The notes: generated by a model from the sequence alone, not told the origin. 64,000 bases of DNA from Ancylobacter sp. IITR112 (GCF_041415945.1 NZ_JBGCUS010000001.1:1054001-1118000), one strand, 5' to 3'; positions 45,340 through 53,960 are shown, counted from the first letter of the stretch. Translations and numbers: made by a program.

Positions 45340-45852
45340 TCAGTCGAAGCCGGCGGCCCTCAGGCCGTCGCGCAGCGTGCGGTAGCCATCCATCACCAGC
45401 CGTCCGGCATGGGCGGTGGAAATGTCGAGTGTGACGCCGATCTCGGCCAGCGTCGCCTCCCCGAGCCGGTGCATCTCGAATGCCCGGCGCGTGCGCTCGG
45501 GCATGGCGGCGAGGATCAGCAGCGTGCGGGCCAGGGCCTGACGTCCCGCCAGCGCGGCCTCGGCATCCGGGCGACTGTCGGCCATCTCGAACAGCCCGGC
45601 CTCGTCGAGGCTGACATGCTCCTTCTCGCGCCTTTTATGGTCGATGGCGAGATTCTGCGCGATGCGGGTGAGATAGGCTTCCCGGTCGGCAATGCCGGCC
45701 CCGGCGCTCAGCCGGTCCAGCAGGCGGACGAAGCTGTCATGGACGAGGTCTTCCGTCGTCGCCCCGTTGCGGACGATGCGCTGAATGAGCCGCGCGAGCC
45801 GGCCATGCTCGCTGGCGTAGAGTTCGGCGGTGGGCAGGCCGGTGGAGGACAT
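45340..45852 (-). CDS. fecI: ECF sigma factor, FecI-like
   Basis: This 170-residue sigma factor has region 2 (HGRLARLIQRIVRNGATTEDLVHDSFVRLLDR ... YLTRIAQNLAIDHKRR) and region 4 (AMPERTRRAFEMHRLGEATLAEIGVTLDISTAHAGRLVMDGYRTL). It would direct RNA polymerase to the receptor operon when the receptor signals. An in-frame ATG at 45891 would add 13 residues; 45852 was preferred because it gives the family's N-terminal length. The upstream element at 45914-45936 is nearly identical to one before the other fecI gene. Iron control by a Fur/RirA/Irr-type repressor is likely. Confidence 0.88.
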   Translation of the reverse strand: MSSTGLPTAELYASEHGRLARLIQRIVRNGATTEDLVHDSFVRLLDRLSAGAGIADREAYLTRIAQNLAIDHKRREKEHVSLDEAGLFEMADSRPDAEAALAGRQALARTLLILAAMPERTRRAFEMHRLGEATLAEIGVTLDISTAHAGRLVMDGYRTLRDGLRAAGFD

Positions 45853-45913
45853 GAAGCGAAGTTGAGTGAGAGGCCGGAAGATCACCATCAATCTACAGAA
45901 ATGTAATTACTCT

Positions 45914-45936
45914 TGCAAATTCAATAGTTTATATAT
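45914..45936 (-). promoter_or_regulatory. Shared FecI-promoter element, copy 1
   Basis: Read on the minus strand, this AT-rich 23-bp element contains TATTGAATTTGCA and matches 48684-48706 at 21 of 23 positions. It ends 22 nt before the upstream ATG and 61 nt before the chosen ATG of fecI. A third copy of the ATTGAATTTGC core lies at 36121-36131. It is a candidate binding site for an iron regulator. Confidence 0.65.
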
Positions 45937-46145
45937 CTTCTAAGAAGTGACTTGCCCGCCGAGGCCCGCGTCACGCGGAAGGCGTGTCGTCGGCGGGAGC
46001 CCCCGCCACCCGGGCGTCACCGCCGGACAGGTCGCGAATGATCGCCAGTCAACCCCAGGCACGACGCACCCGGTGCCGGCTTGCCTTGACGCAGACGAGT
46101 CTGTTCCCCGAGCGCCAGCTCCCGGGCGGGTACTCGGCCTCCCAT

Positions 46146-46193
46146 TCCACTGATCTCCAGACACTCGAGATCGGCCTCAACTATCGTTTCTGA
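46146..46193 (+). pseudogene. Outer-membrane barrel C-terminal remnant
   Basis: The 16 codons before the stop read HSTDLQTLEIGLNYRF, closely resembling the end of the fusion protein at 50394-53960 (EIDLHTVKIGLNYKF). Nothing recognisable of the barrel is upstream. It is best read as the last strand of a deleted Omp25/Omp31-like gene, perhaps a second copy of the receptor fusion. No functional product is expected. The flanking 45937-46145 and 46194-46418 hold no gene. Confidence 0.6.
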
Positions 46194-46602
46194 CGGTCGG
46201 CCCCCGAACGAGGGACCGGTCCCGCAAGAGGGCAGGGGGCATAGACTTTGGACTGAAACGGCATGCCATCGCGCAACGAGCCGCCCGCCGATCGGCGACG
46301 TTAAAGCGGGACTCATCACGTCGTTAGCCGTGCGGTGGAAGGGGCGGCCCACCGGGCCGGGCGTGTGGAGCGGCGTGTTGGAACTGCCTCATGGTTCTCC
46401 TTATCCGCCAGACGAGTCTCATCCCTTGATCCGGGGCTTCCCGCCAGCGTGAGGGGAAGCCGCGAGGAGATGGTGAGTTCGGTCGTCAATCAGGTGCACT
46501 CGGCTGGTCGACGAATTGACGAGCCTCGCCAATGTCCGGTCTGAGGTGGTCCCCATTCGCCGGACATTTTGGCGGCTTCGCTAAGCTTGGTTCTGGTGTG
46601 TG

Positions 46603-47457
46603 TCACGCCGCCTTGTTGATGCCGTCGCAGGCCATGTGGACCTCCTCCGGCGTTCTGCCGCCGAGAGCCGAGTGGGGCCTCGTGCGGTTGTAGTAGGTGA
46701 TCCATCGGCCGATCCCGGCGCGGGCCTCGGACCCGGTCTCGAAGGCGTTGAGGTAGATGCACTCGTATTTCAGGGACCGCCAGAGGCGCTCGATGAACAC
46801 GTTGTCCATCCACCGGCCGCGGCCATCCATGGAGATCCGCACGCCAGCGTCCAGCAGCACCTTTGCGAAGCGCGGGCTGGTGAACTGGCTTCCCTGGTCG
46901 GTGTTGAAGATGCTCGGCCGCCCGAACCGGGACAAGGCCTCCTCCAGTGCCTCGATGCAGAAGTCGGCCTCCATGGTGTTGGAGAGCCGCCAGGAGAGAA
47001 CCCTGCGGCTGTGCCAGTCCATGATGGCGACCAGATACAGGAATCCGCGCCGCATCGGGATGTAAGTGATGTCGGCGCACCAGACCTGGTCGGGCTCCTC
47101 GATCGCCATGGTGCGCAAGAGATAGGGGAAGATGCGGTGCTGCGGGTGGCGCACCGTGGTCTTCGGCCGCTGGTAGATGGTGGCCAGCCCCATGCGGGCC
47201 ATGAGGCGCCGCACACGCTTGCGCCCAACCTCGTGCCCCTGCCGGCGCAGATGGCGCACCATTTGCCGCGAGCCGTACCACGGCGTCTCGAGAAACTGGC
47301 CGTCGATCGCCCGCATAATGGCAAGAGTCTCGGGGCTTTCGATCCGCGGCCCGCCGTAGAAAGCCGACCGGCTGATGCCGACCAGGGCGCACTGGCGCGT
47401 GATCGGTAGTCGGGGGTGATCCGGTTCGATCATGTCGCGTTTTGCCCCCACGCTCAT
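46603..47457 (-). CDS. IS3-family transposase OrfB (DDE integrase core)
   Basis: This 284-residue catalytic part has an HTH_21-like segment (RQCALVGISRSAFYGGP), then the rve integrase core with DDE residues in WCADITYIPMRRGF, FNTDQGSQFTSPRF and FIERLWRSLKYE, ending RPHSALGGRTPEEVHM. Its ATG overlaps the OrfA stop by 4 nt. It is normally made as an OrfAB fusion by -1 frameshifting at 47475-47481. Confidence 0.93.
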   Translation of the reverse strand: MSVGAKRDMIEPDHPRLPITRQCALVGISRSAFYGGPRIESPETLAIMRAIDGQFLETPWYGSRQMVRHLRRQGHEVGRKRVRRLMARMGLATIYQRPKTTVRHPQHRIFPYLLRTMAIEEPDQVWCADITYIPMRRGFLYLVAIMDWHSRRVLSWRLSNTMEADFCIEALEEALSRFGRPSIFNTDQGSQFTSPRFAKVLLDAGVRISMDGRGRWMDNVFIERLWRSLKYECIYLNAFETGSEARAGIGRWITYYNRTRPHSALGGRTPEEVHMACDGINKAA

Positions 47458-47738
47458 CGCCCGGAGGCCCGACGCAAAAAATCCCGTTCCACCACCAGTT
47501 GGCCGATCTTGGCATGGAGCTGGTCGATCTCGCTCTCGCGGGCGGCGTCGGCCGCTTCCGCCTTGCCGGAGAACACTGCGGCCATCCCCTCGATGGCCTG
47601 CTTCTTCCAAGCGTTGATCATGGTCTGGTGGAGACCATGCTTCGCCGCCAACTGGGCCACCGTCTGTTCCCCGCGCAGTGCCTCCAGGGCCACCTTCGCC
47701 TTGAAATCCGATGAATATCGCTTCCTCTTCCCGGTCAT
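47454..47738 (-). CDS. IS3-family transposase OrfA
   Basis: This 94-residue protein has a helix-turn-helix (YSSDFKAKVALEALRGEQTVAQLAAKHGLHQTMINAWKK) followed by a leucine-zipper region (ESEIDQLHAKIGQLVVERDFL). It binds the terminal repeats. The start MTGKRKRYSS is the usual one for this group; ten extra in-frame residues upstream run towards the IS end. Confidence 0.92.
   Translation of the reverse strand: MTGKRKRYSSDFKAKVALEALRGEQTVAQLAAKHGLHQTMINAWKKQAIEGMAAVFSGKAEAADAARESEIDQLHAKIGQLVVERDFLRRASGR
47475..47481 (-). promoter_or_regulatory. Programmed -1 frameshift site between OrfA and OrfB
   Basis: On the minus strand the heptamer T-TTT-TTG is in the zero frame of OrfA (GAT TTT TTG). Slipping back one base continues as ASGLRAMSVGAKR into OrfB, with no stop between. 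This is the usual way IS3-family elements make the active OrfAB transposase. Confidence 0.75.
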
Positions 47739-47990
47739 CGGGCTCGTCCTTCCGTCAGGCCGAACCAAGCTTAACTCCCTGTCCGGATTTCGGGGACCAC
47801 CTCAGTCCGCAGACTGGTTCGGGCGCAGCAGGTGGTGTTCGAGCTTCCCGATCTGCTGGCCTGTCGGCTGGAGCAGGCCGCGTTCAAGGCGCGACAAGGT
47901 CGGCTGACTAACCTGGAGAAGTTCGGCCAAGTGCTCCTGCTTCATGCCCCGGAGAATTCTGAGGCGACGTATCCAGGCCCCTGCGCACAA

Positions 47991-48683
47991 CTCATAAATC
48001 TCCAGATCGAACCCGAGGCAACGACCGCCTCAAGGATGAGGCTGACGAAGCTTTTGGATGTTCGAGCTTGGACTGTAGAGTTGAGACGGACGGCTAAGCA
48101 AGGTCCGCTTCCAGAGGGTGTAGAACCACCCGCAGTGGTGTAGAACCACCCGCAGTTGGCGCAATGTGCCTACGTACCGTATTTCGCTGATGTGGCCGCT
48201 ACCAGATCAATGACCGGCATGGCGGCGCCTTACTCACGGACGGCTTCGGGTGCCGGGAGCAGACTGCCCGGTCTTGGCTGCCGCTGGATCGACCCCATCT
48301 TTGTCGTTCCATAGTCGCTGCCCGTTTCCCGAAAGCTGCCATTCCCGCGATGCCCATCAATCGGCATGATCGGGGCCGGGAGCGGACTGGCCGGTCTCGG
48401 CTGGCGCTGTGGAGATATCCGCCGTTCTGTAGCTGACCCCACGTTGGCCGTTCAGATACAATGCGCGCCATGCCGAAAGTCGCCATTCGACACATTAAGG
48501 CAGGGTAGGGTCTGCGTGACGAGGCTGTAGGTCGGGGCGAGATGTCTGTAGAGCGTCAGCCTTCCAGCTGCTGCACCTTTGGAGCCCCGTCTGCTGAGGC
48601 ATTGCAGCGTGCGCTAGCAATGGAATCGGCCAAACGCCCACGTTTAGCCCCCCGGTAGCTGGTCCCTTCCGCAAGTCTAGAAA
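47991..48683. repeat. Non-coding region with short repeats
   Basis: About 690 bp without a supported gene. A 20-bp unit beginning TAGAACCACCCGCAGT occurs twice in tandem (48121-48140 and 48141-48160). A degenerate repeat pair with GCCGGGAGC and CTGGCCGGTCT-like segments lies near 48243-48283 and 48363-48403, about 120 bp apart. The short frames here are spurious. The region looks like decayed sequence between the split XRE gene and the second fecI. Confidence 0.5.
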
Positions 48684-48706
48684 TTATATAAATTATTGAA
48701 TTTGCA
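48684..48706 (+). promoter_or_regulatory. Shared FecI-promoter element, copy 2
   Basis: This AT-rich 23-bp element contains TTATTGAATTTGCA and differs from copy 1 (45914-45936, minus) at only two positions. TTTGAC follows the ATTGAATTTGC core after 6 bp, as it does at 36121-36131. It ends 29 nt before the fecI ATG. Confidence 0.65.
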
Positions 48707-48735
48707 TTGCTTTTGACTCCGCGCTAAGGCGGGGC

Positions 48736-49266
48736 ATGGGATCTGCCTCGACCTCGTCGGATGATCTGGATGTCCTGTTCCGGGAATATCACCGGGAGCT
48801 GGCGTCGTTCGCCTATCGCAAGTTGCACGATAGGGAAGCGGCGTCCGATCTCGTGCAGGATGCGTTCGTCCGGTACATCGCGCATGTGCAGCGGGCGGAC
48901 ACGGTGGCCGAGACGCCCCGCTTCTTCCTCTGGCGGATTGCCAGCAACCTCATTCTCGACCTCGCGCGTCGCCAGCGTCGGCGGGGACAGGTGCTTGCCC
49001 TTGATGCGGTATCGCCGCATGAGCTCGCCGACAGCGCGCCGTCCGCCGAACGGCACCTCTCGGCGCGCCAGGAGTATCGGGCATTGCGCGCGGCACTCGA
49101 CGAACTGCCCGCCAACGCGCGAAACGCGCTGATTCTCAACCGGGTCGAGCGTCTCACCCATGCGCAGATCGCCCTCCGGCTCGGTGTCTCGCCCAGCATG
49201 GTCAACAAGTACATCTCCCGAGCGCTCAGCCATTGCGTCGCGCGGCTCAGCCAGGCCGGCTTCTAG
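48736..49266 (+). CDS. ECF sigma factor, FecI-like (second system)
   Basis: This 176-residue sigma factor has region 2 (LFREYHRELASFAYRKLHDREAASDLVQDAFVRYIAHV ... FLWRIASNLILDLARR) and region 4 (ALDELPANARNALILNRVERLTHAQIALRLGVSPSMVNKYISRAL). The sequence is quite different from the FecI at 45340. It starts the fecI-fecR-receptor set that ends with the fusion receptor, and fecR follows after 66 bp. It should respond to the receptor's STN signal. Confidence 0.9.
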   Translation: MGSASTSSDDLDVLFREYHRELASFAYRKLHDREAASDLVQDAFVRYIAHVQRADTVAETPRFFLWRIASNLILDLARRQRRRGQVLALDAVSPHELADSAPSAERHLSARQEYRALRAALDELPANARNALILNRVERLTHAQIALRLGVSPSMVNKYISRALSHCVARLSQAGF

Positions 49267-49332
49267 AAGAAGGGCCCGCCACACGGTCATGCCGAAACGC
49301 ACGCACCTCTTCATGGGCATGGATGGCGACCG

Positions 49333-50271
49333 ATGACGCGTCGGGCACCCGCCCCCCTCAAGAACGACCCGCTGACGGAGCGCGCTCTGTCCTGGCTGGT
49401 GCACCTGCATTCCGGGAGCGAGACGGCGCAGGACTGGGATGATTATCACGACTGGAAGATGGCTCATCCCAGCCATGCCGAAGCCGCCGCACGGGCCGAA
49501 CATGTGTGGAGCCGTCTCGGGCCGGCCCTGAAGCCCCCGCGCCGAATGGCGCGACAGGCCGCGGGGACGCTCGCCGTCTGCCTGATCCTCGCCGGCGGGG
49601 GCGCGCTCGCCGTCAGCTCGTTCCCCGGCTGGTTCGCGGACCAGGCCACGGGACTGGGCGAAATCCGCACCGTGGCGCTCGACGATGGCTCTTCGGTGGT
49701 GATGGATTCGGACACGCGTTTCGACATCGATTTCACCGCGCCGCAACGACGAATCCGGCTGTTCGACGGCCAGATCTTCGTCACCGTCGCCGCCGATCCC
49801 GCCCGCCCCTTCATCGTGGAAGCCGGAGGGGGGGAGGTGCAGGCCCTCGGAACCGCCTTCAACATACGCCACGACGACACGAAGACGGCGGTGAGCGTGA
49901 CCGAGCACGCCGTGCGCGTATCGCTGATCAAGCCGGAAGCGCGGCTCGACCTTACACAAGGGAACGGCGTCGATTTCGACCCGGCGACCGGGCTGGGGCG
50001 CCCGCATGCCGTCGATGTCGAGAACGTGACGGCGTGGCGCCGGGGCGAAATCCTGTTCGACGGGCGGCCGCTCGGCGCCGTTGTCGCCGAGATGGGACGC
50101 TACCGGCGGGGCGCGATCTTCTTCACCGACGATCGGCTGAAGCACCTCCCCGTCACCGGCATGTTCTCGACCCGGGATGCCGATGAATTTCTCACGGCTC
50201 TCGAAAAGACGCTTCCGGTACGTGTCTTGCGTCTTCCCTATCTAACCTTGATCCGTCCGAGAAGTGACTAG
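49333..50271 (+). CDS. FecR-type anti-sigma/sigma regulator (second system)
   Basis: This 312-residue single-pass protein has a cytoplasmic DUF4880-like segment (ALSWLVHLHSGSETAQDWDDYHDWKMAHPSHAEAAARAEHVW), a membrane span (about 74-97, AGTLAVCLILAGGGALAVSSF), and a periplasmic FecR domain (EIRTVALDDGSSVVMDSDTRFDIDF ... GGEVQALGTAFNIR). The C-terminal region (ITGMF-like LPVTGMFSTRDADEFL) would touch the STN domain. It precedes the fusion receptor by 122 bp. Confidence 0.9.
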   Translation: MTRRAPAPLKNDPLTERALSWLVHLHSGSETAQDWDDYHDWKMAHPSHAEAAARAEHVWSRLGPALKPPRRMARQAAGTLAVCLILAGGGALAVSSFPGWFADQATGLGEIRTVALDDGSSVVMDSDTRFDIDFTAPQRRIRLFDGQIFVTVAADPARPFIVEAGGGEVQALGTAFNIRHDDTKTAVSVTEHAVRVSLIKPEARLDLTQGNGVDFDPATGLGRPHAVDVENVTAWRRGEILFDGRPLGAVVAEMGRYRRGAIFFTDDRLKHLPVTGMFSTRDADEFLTALEKTLPVRVLRLPYLTLIRPRSD

Positions 50272-50393
50272 GCTCCTCCACGCGAATTAGAAGAATTACG
50301 ATCTTTTCCCTTCCGCTGTCAGGTCGAGCGCCAACGGCGTCTTCCCCGTCGAGGCCCCCGCGAGGGGCGATATGCAAGGCGGGGAGAACCGGG

Positions 50394-53300
50394 ATGCGGC
50401 GGCGCGACGGGGGAGTTTTCACGAAGGCGCAGCTTGCGCTCTTTCTCGGCTCGACGGCACTGGCGACAGCGGCCTACAGCCCGCCCGCTCTCGCGCAGCA
50501 GCAGGCCGCCTACAGCATCCCCGCCGGCAGCCTCGGCGCCGCCCTGACCGCCTGGGCGCGGGCGTCAGGCATGAGGTTCCTCGCCTCGTCGGAAGTCCTG
50601 AGCGGGCGGCACACATCGGGGGTTTCGGGCCAGTACGCGCCCCGCCAGGCGCTGGACGCCCTGCTGCAAGGGACCGGACTCACCTACAGCATCAGCGGTT
50701 CGACCGCGACCATCGGCAGTCCCGGCCAAGGCGCCGCCGCCGAGCCCTCCGCTGACGATGTGATCGCGCTCGATGTCGTCACGGTCTCCACCGAAGGCAA
50801 TCCCGTCGAACGCCCCTTCGAGACGCCGGCGCCCGTTGCCTATATCTCGCGGGAAACCATCGAGCGGTTTCGCGGCAGCAGCCCGGCCGACATCTTTCGC
50901 GGCACGCCGGGCGTCATGTCGGGCGAGGCGCGCAACGGCGCCGGGGCCGTCGACATGAACATCCGCGGCATGCAGGGTTTCGGCCGCGTCGCGACCACGA
51001 TCGACGGCGCCGAGAACGGGGTGACGGTCTATCAGGGCTATCAGGGCCTTTCGAACCGCACCTATGTCGACCCCGACCTTCTGGCCGGGATCGAGATCAC
51101 CAAGGGGTCCGACGTCTCCTCGCGTGGCATCGCCGGGACGGTGACCATGCGCACCCTCGACGCCGGCGACATCGTCAAGCCCGGCGAGACCTGGGGCGTG
51201 CGCGTCAAGGGCGAGTTCGGCACCAATTCGGCGGAGCCCGAGGCCGGCGCTAAGGGGGGCTATCTCTGGCCCTCCTCGCCATACTCCGCTCCGGTCGCCG
51301 TGCCCTCCACGCAGGGCATGGACCGTCCCGGCCTCTTCGACCCGCGCAGCGGTTCCGCCAGTATCGCCGCCGGTGTGAAAGAGGAGAATTACGACCTCTT
51401 CGCCGCCTATGCCTATCGCAACCAGGGAAACTACTTCGCCGGCACGCATGGTTCGGCGGCCAAGCCGGTCAATACCGGGCCGCGCGAACTGTGCTCGGGT
51501 TCCTGGTGCCAGACATGGCCCGATTATGTCGAGAATGGCGGCCTCACCAATTATCGGCCGGGCGAGGAAGTGCTGAACACGCAGCTCGAAACCGAAACCT
51601 GGATCGCCAAGTCGACGGTGCGGTTCGGTGACGGCCACAGCCTGCAGGCCGGCTATACCGGCTATCGCGCCGAGGCCGGCGACCTGCTCGCCTCCCGCTT
51701 CACCGGCGAACGCGGGCAGCCCGTGCAGCAGCAGCAGACGGCGGGGACTTCGGTCGATACCGGCACGCTGCGCTATCGCTGGGACCCGGAGGAAAACGAC
51801 CTCGTCAACCTCAAGGCCAACCTCTGGACCACGCGGCTCGAACTTCGCAACCCGCGCCGCGGCTCAACCATTCCCACGCCGGAATCGCTGGGGCTGCCGG
51901 CGGGTTACCGCACCGGGTCGGACACCGTGATGTGGGGCGCGGACGCGACCAATACGTCCGCCTTCGCCCTCGAGCAGTATGGATCGCTCGACCTGATCAC
52001 CGGCGTGTCTTACCTCAGCGAGGACACGCGCCCGAGCGGTTATTCCCAGGCCCTGGAGGGCTGGCTGAACCTGCGCGACGCGGCGCGTGAGGAAGCGGCG
52101 GTGTTCAGCAAGGTCGCCTACCAGCCGCTTGACTGGCTGACGCTCAATGGCGGCCTGCGCTATTCGCATTACTGGTCCGACGACCGCTCCACCAACTCCA
52201 ACAGCTCATATGTGAACCCGGAGCCGGAGCGGAACGAGGGTGGCTTCAGTCCCTCTGTCGGGGTGACGGTGGAGCCGGTGGACGGCACCCAGTTCTATGT
52301 GAACTATTCCAACGCCCTGCGTTTCCCGAGCCTGTTCGAGGCTGGATCGGCCTTCACCATCATTCCCAATCCCGATCTGAAGCCGGAGCGCTCCAGCAAT
52401 TGGGAAGTCGGCGTCAACTATATCCGCGACGGCCTGTTCGCGGCCGACGACAAGGCCATGCTGAAGTTCAGCTATTTCAACTGGGACGTGAAGGACTATG
52501 TGGTCCGGGAGTTCCGCCCTTTCCAGGGCGATGGCTATGAGTGGTACGGCATGCAGGTCTACAACATCGACCGTGCCAAGTTCTCCGGTCTTGAACTCTC
52601 CACCCGCTACGAAAAATCCGGATTTACCGCTGCGTTCAGCGCAAATTACTATCTCGATATCGAATTTTGTCGCACGTCCTATAACTGCGACAGCAAGACG
52701 TTATACGGAGATTACGCCACCAATCAGATTCCGCCGGAATACATGCTGAATCTCACTTTGTCGCAGAAGTTCCTGGACGACACGCTGACGCTGGGCGGCC
52801 AGGTTTCCTATATCGGCCCGCGCGCCATCGGCCACGGCCAGGTGACGGCGCAGGGCGCCGCCCAGTTCATCAGCCAGATCAACTGGGATCCGTACTTCCT
52901 TGTGGACGTGTATGCCGAGTACAAGATCAACGAGAATCTCACGGCGAGCATTCGCGTCGAGAATCTGACGGATGAGTACTATGTCGATCCGCTCAGCCTG
53001 GTGAACCAGCCCGGCCCGGGACGCACCTTCTATGCTGGCCTGACCGGCACCTTTGGCGGCGACCAGCCCATGCCCACGCTCATGCCGCCGCTTCGACGTA
53101 ACGGGAACGGCGTGGATTGGACAGGGCTTTATGCCGGCTTCCACGCGGGCGGGGTGCTGGCGCATGTCGATGGCACCACGACGACGCTGAACGGCACGCA
53201 GAACGACATCGCCGCGACCGAATCCGCCAATCTCGGCCTGCGGGACAATTATCTCTGGGGTGTTCAGGGCGGCTTCAACTACCAGCTGGCGAACCGTTGG

Positions 53301-53960
53301 GTCTTCGGCATGGAAGCCGACTTCAGCAACACCTCGCTCACCGGTTCCCAGAAGGCCGTGGCGACAGAGGGCTCGCTTGCCGCCAACGGGGCGCTGCAAG
53401 CCGAGACGCATTACAGCATCGACCAGATGGCCAGTCTGCGCGGCCGCATCGGCTATGCCTTCGAGGACGGGCTGTTCCTGTACGCGACCGGCGGCGTGGC
53501 CTTCGCCCGCGAGAAGATGACCCGCGACCAATATGCGGCGGACCAGGCGTGGGGTTCGGATTCCTTCGGCCCCTCGACCAAGATGGCCTCGATCGAGAGC
53601 GTGCGGGTCGATCGCTCCGGCTGGACGCTGGGCGGGGGTGCGGAATTCGCGCTCAACGACCGCTGGTCGGTGAAGGCCGATTATAGCTTCACCCGGCTCG
53701 CGTCCCAGACCATCGCCTTCCCGAACGCGCGCGCCGGCGTTGGCCAGAACTATACGACCGTGACGCAGACCGGCACGACGATCGTGCCGCCGAGCCCGCG
53801 TCTGTGCGAGAGACGCGGCGGCGAATTCTGCCTGCCGAGCGAAGTCCCCGTCTACACGACGACGAACCACGCGGGCAGTTCCACCATTACCAACGGACGC
53901 AGCGCCACGGACGAGATCGACCTGCACACGGTCAAGATCGGCCTGAACTACAAGTTTTGA
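50394..53960 (+). CDS. TonB-dependent receptor fused to an Omp25/Omp31-like beta-barrel
   Basis: This 1188-residue protein begins with a signal peptide (to about residue 41, PPALAQQ). An STN domain follows at about 42-105 (YSIPAGSLGAALTAWARASGM), then a plug at about 140-265 (AVDMNIRGMQGFGRVATTIDG) and a receptor barrel to about residue 886. The barrel carries RFPSLFEAGS and NPDLKPERSSNWEVG, like the FRAP/NPNL boxes of heme/hemoglobin receptors, and its end FYAGLTGTF is a normal barrel C-terminus. A short Pro/Gly/Arg linker leads to a second barrel, 907-1188: VDWTGLYAGFHAGG, GVQGGFNYQLANRWVFGMEADF, GRIGYAFEDGLFLYATGGVAF, GGGAEFALNDRWSVKADYSF, IGLNYKF. That pattern is the Omp25/Omp31 family, in which Brucella Omp31 binds hemin. 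Heme uptake is therefore inferred. Confidence 0.9.
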   Translation: MRRRDGGVFTKAQLALFLGSTALATAAYSPPALAQQQAAYSIPAGSLGAALTAWARASGMRFLASSEVLSGRHTSGVSGQYAPRQALDALLQGTGLTYSISGSTATIGSPGQGAAAEPSADDVIALDVVTVSTEGNPVERPFETPAPVAYISRETIERFRGSSPADIFRGTPGVMSGEARNGAGAVDMNIRGMQGFGRVATTIDGAENGVTVYQGYQGLSNRTYVDPDLLAGIEITKGSDVSSRGIAGTVTMRTLDAGDIVKPGETWGVRVKGEFGTNSAEPEAGAKGGYLWPSSPYSAPVAVPSTQGMDRPGLFDPRSGSASIAAGVKEENYDLFAAYAYRNQGNYFAGTHGSAAKPVNTGPRELCSGSWCQTWPDYVENGGLTNYRPGEEVLNTQLETETWIAKSTVRFGDGHSLQAGYTGYRAEAGDLLASRFTGERGQPVQQQQTAGTSVDTGTLRYRWDPEENDLVNLKANLWTTRLELRNPRRGSTIPTPESLGLPAGYRTGSDTVMWGADATNTSAFALEQYGSLDLITGVSYLSEDTRPSGYSQALEGWLNLRDAAREEAAVFSKVAYQPLDWLTLNGGLRYSHYWSDDRSTNSNSSYVNPEPERNEGGFSPSVGVTVEPVDGTQFYVNYSNALRFPSLFEAGSAFTIIPNPDLKPERSSNWEVGVNYIRDGLFAADDKAMLKFSYFNWDVKDYVVREFRPFQGDGYEWYGMQVYNIDRAKFSGLELSTRYEKSGFTAAFSANYYLDIEFCRTSYNCDSKTLYGDYATNQIPPEYMLNLTLSQKFLDDTLTLGGQVSYIGPRAIGHGQVTAQGAAQFISQINWDPYFLVDVYAEYKINENLTASIRVENLTDEYYVDPLSLVNQPGPGRTFYAGLTGTFGGDQPMPTLMPPLRRNGNGVDWTGLYAGFHAGGVLAHVDGTTTTLNGTQNDIAATESANLGLRDNYLWGVQGGFNYQLANRWVFGMEADFSNTSLTGSQKAVATEGSLAANGALQAETHYSIDQMASLRGRIGYAFEDGLFLYATGGVAFAREKMTRDQYAADQAWGSDSFGPSTKMASIESVRVDRSGWTLGGGAEFALNDRWSVKADYSFTRLASQTIAFPNARAGVGQNYTTVTQTGTTIVPPSPRLCERRGGEFCLPSEVPVYTTTNHAGSSTITNGRSATDEIDLHTVKIGLNYKF

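Larger units (their letters stand above)
46542..47804 (-). mobile_element. IS3-family insertion sequence, complete
   Basis: This 1263-bp element has 25-bp imperfect terminal inverted repeats. The left end begins TGAGGTGGTCCCC (46542) and the right end is its complement (ends 47804), with a shared inner CCGGACA. A 3-bp target duplication, GTC, flanks it (46539-46541 and 47805-47807). OrfA and OrfB are both intact, so it could still be active. It lies inside the XRE gene described above. Confidence 0.88.
46419..47990 (-). pseudogene. XRE-family regulator gene split by an IS3-family element
   Basis: The 5' part (47990 down to 47805) encodes MCAGAWIRRLRILRGMKQEHL and QVSQPTLSRLERG, a helix-turn-helix of the XRE family. 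It stops at the IS edge after RPNQSAD. The 3' part (46541 down to 46419) continues in the same frame when the IS and one copy of the duplicated GTC are removed, giving DRTLARLVNSSTSRVHLIDDR and then HHLLAASP, with a stop at 46419. The in-frame match across the insertion shows that the element interrupted a real gene. Confidence 0.75.

Noticed and set aside
48118..48160. Tandem 20-bp repeat as a CRISPR array
   Set aside because: Only two adjacent copies with no spacer and no cas genes nearby.
48199..48495. Small gene in the repeat region upstream of the second fecI
   Set aside because: Composition is set by the degenerate repeats; there is no homology, no ribosome site and no conserved pattern.
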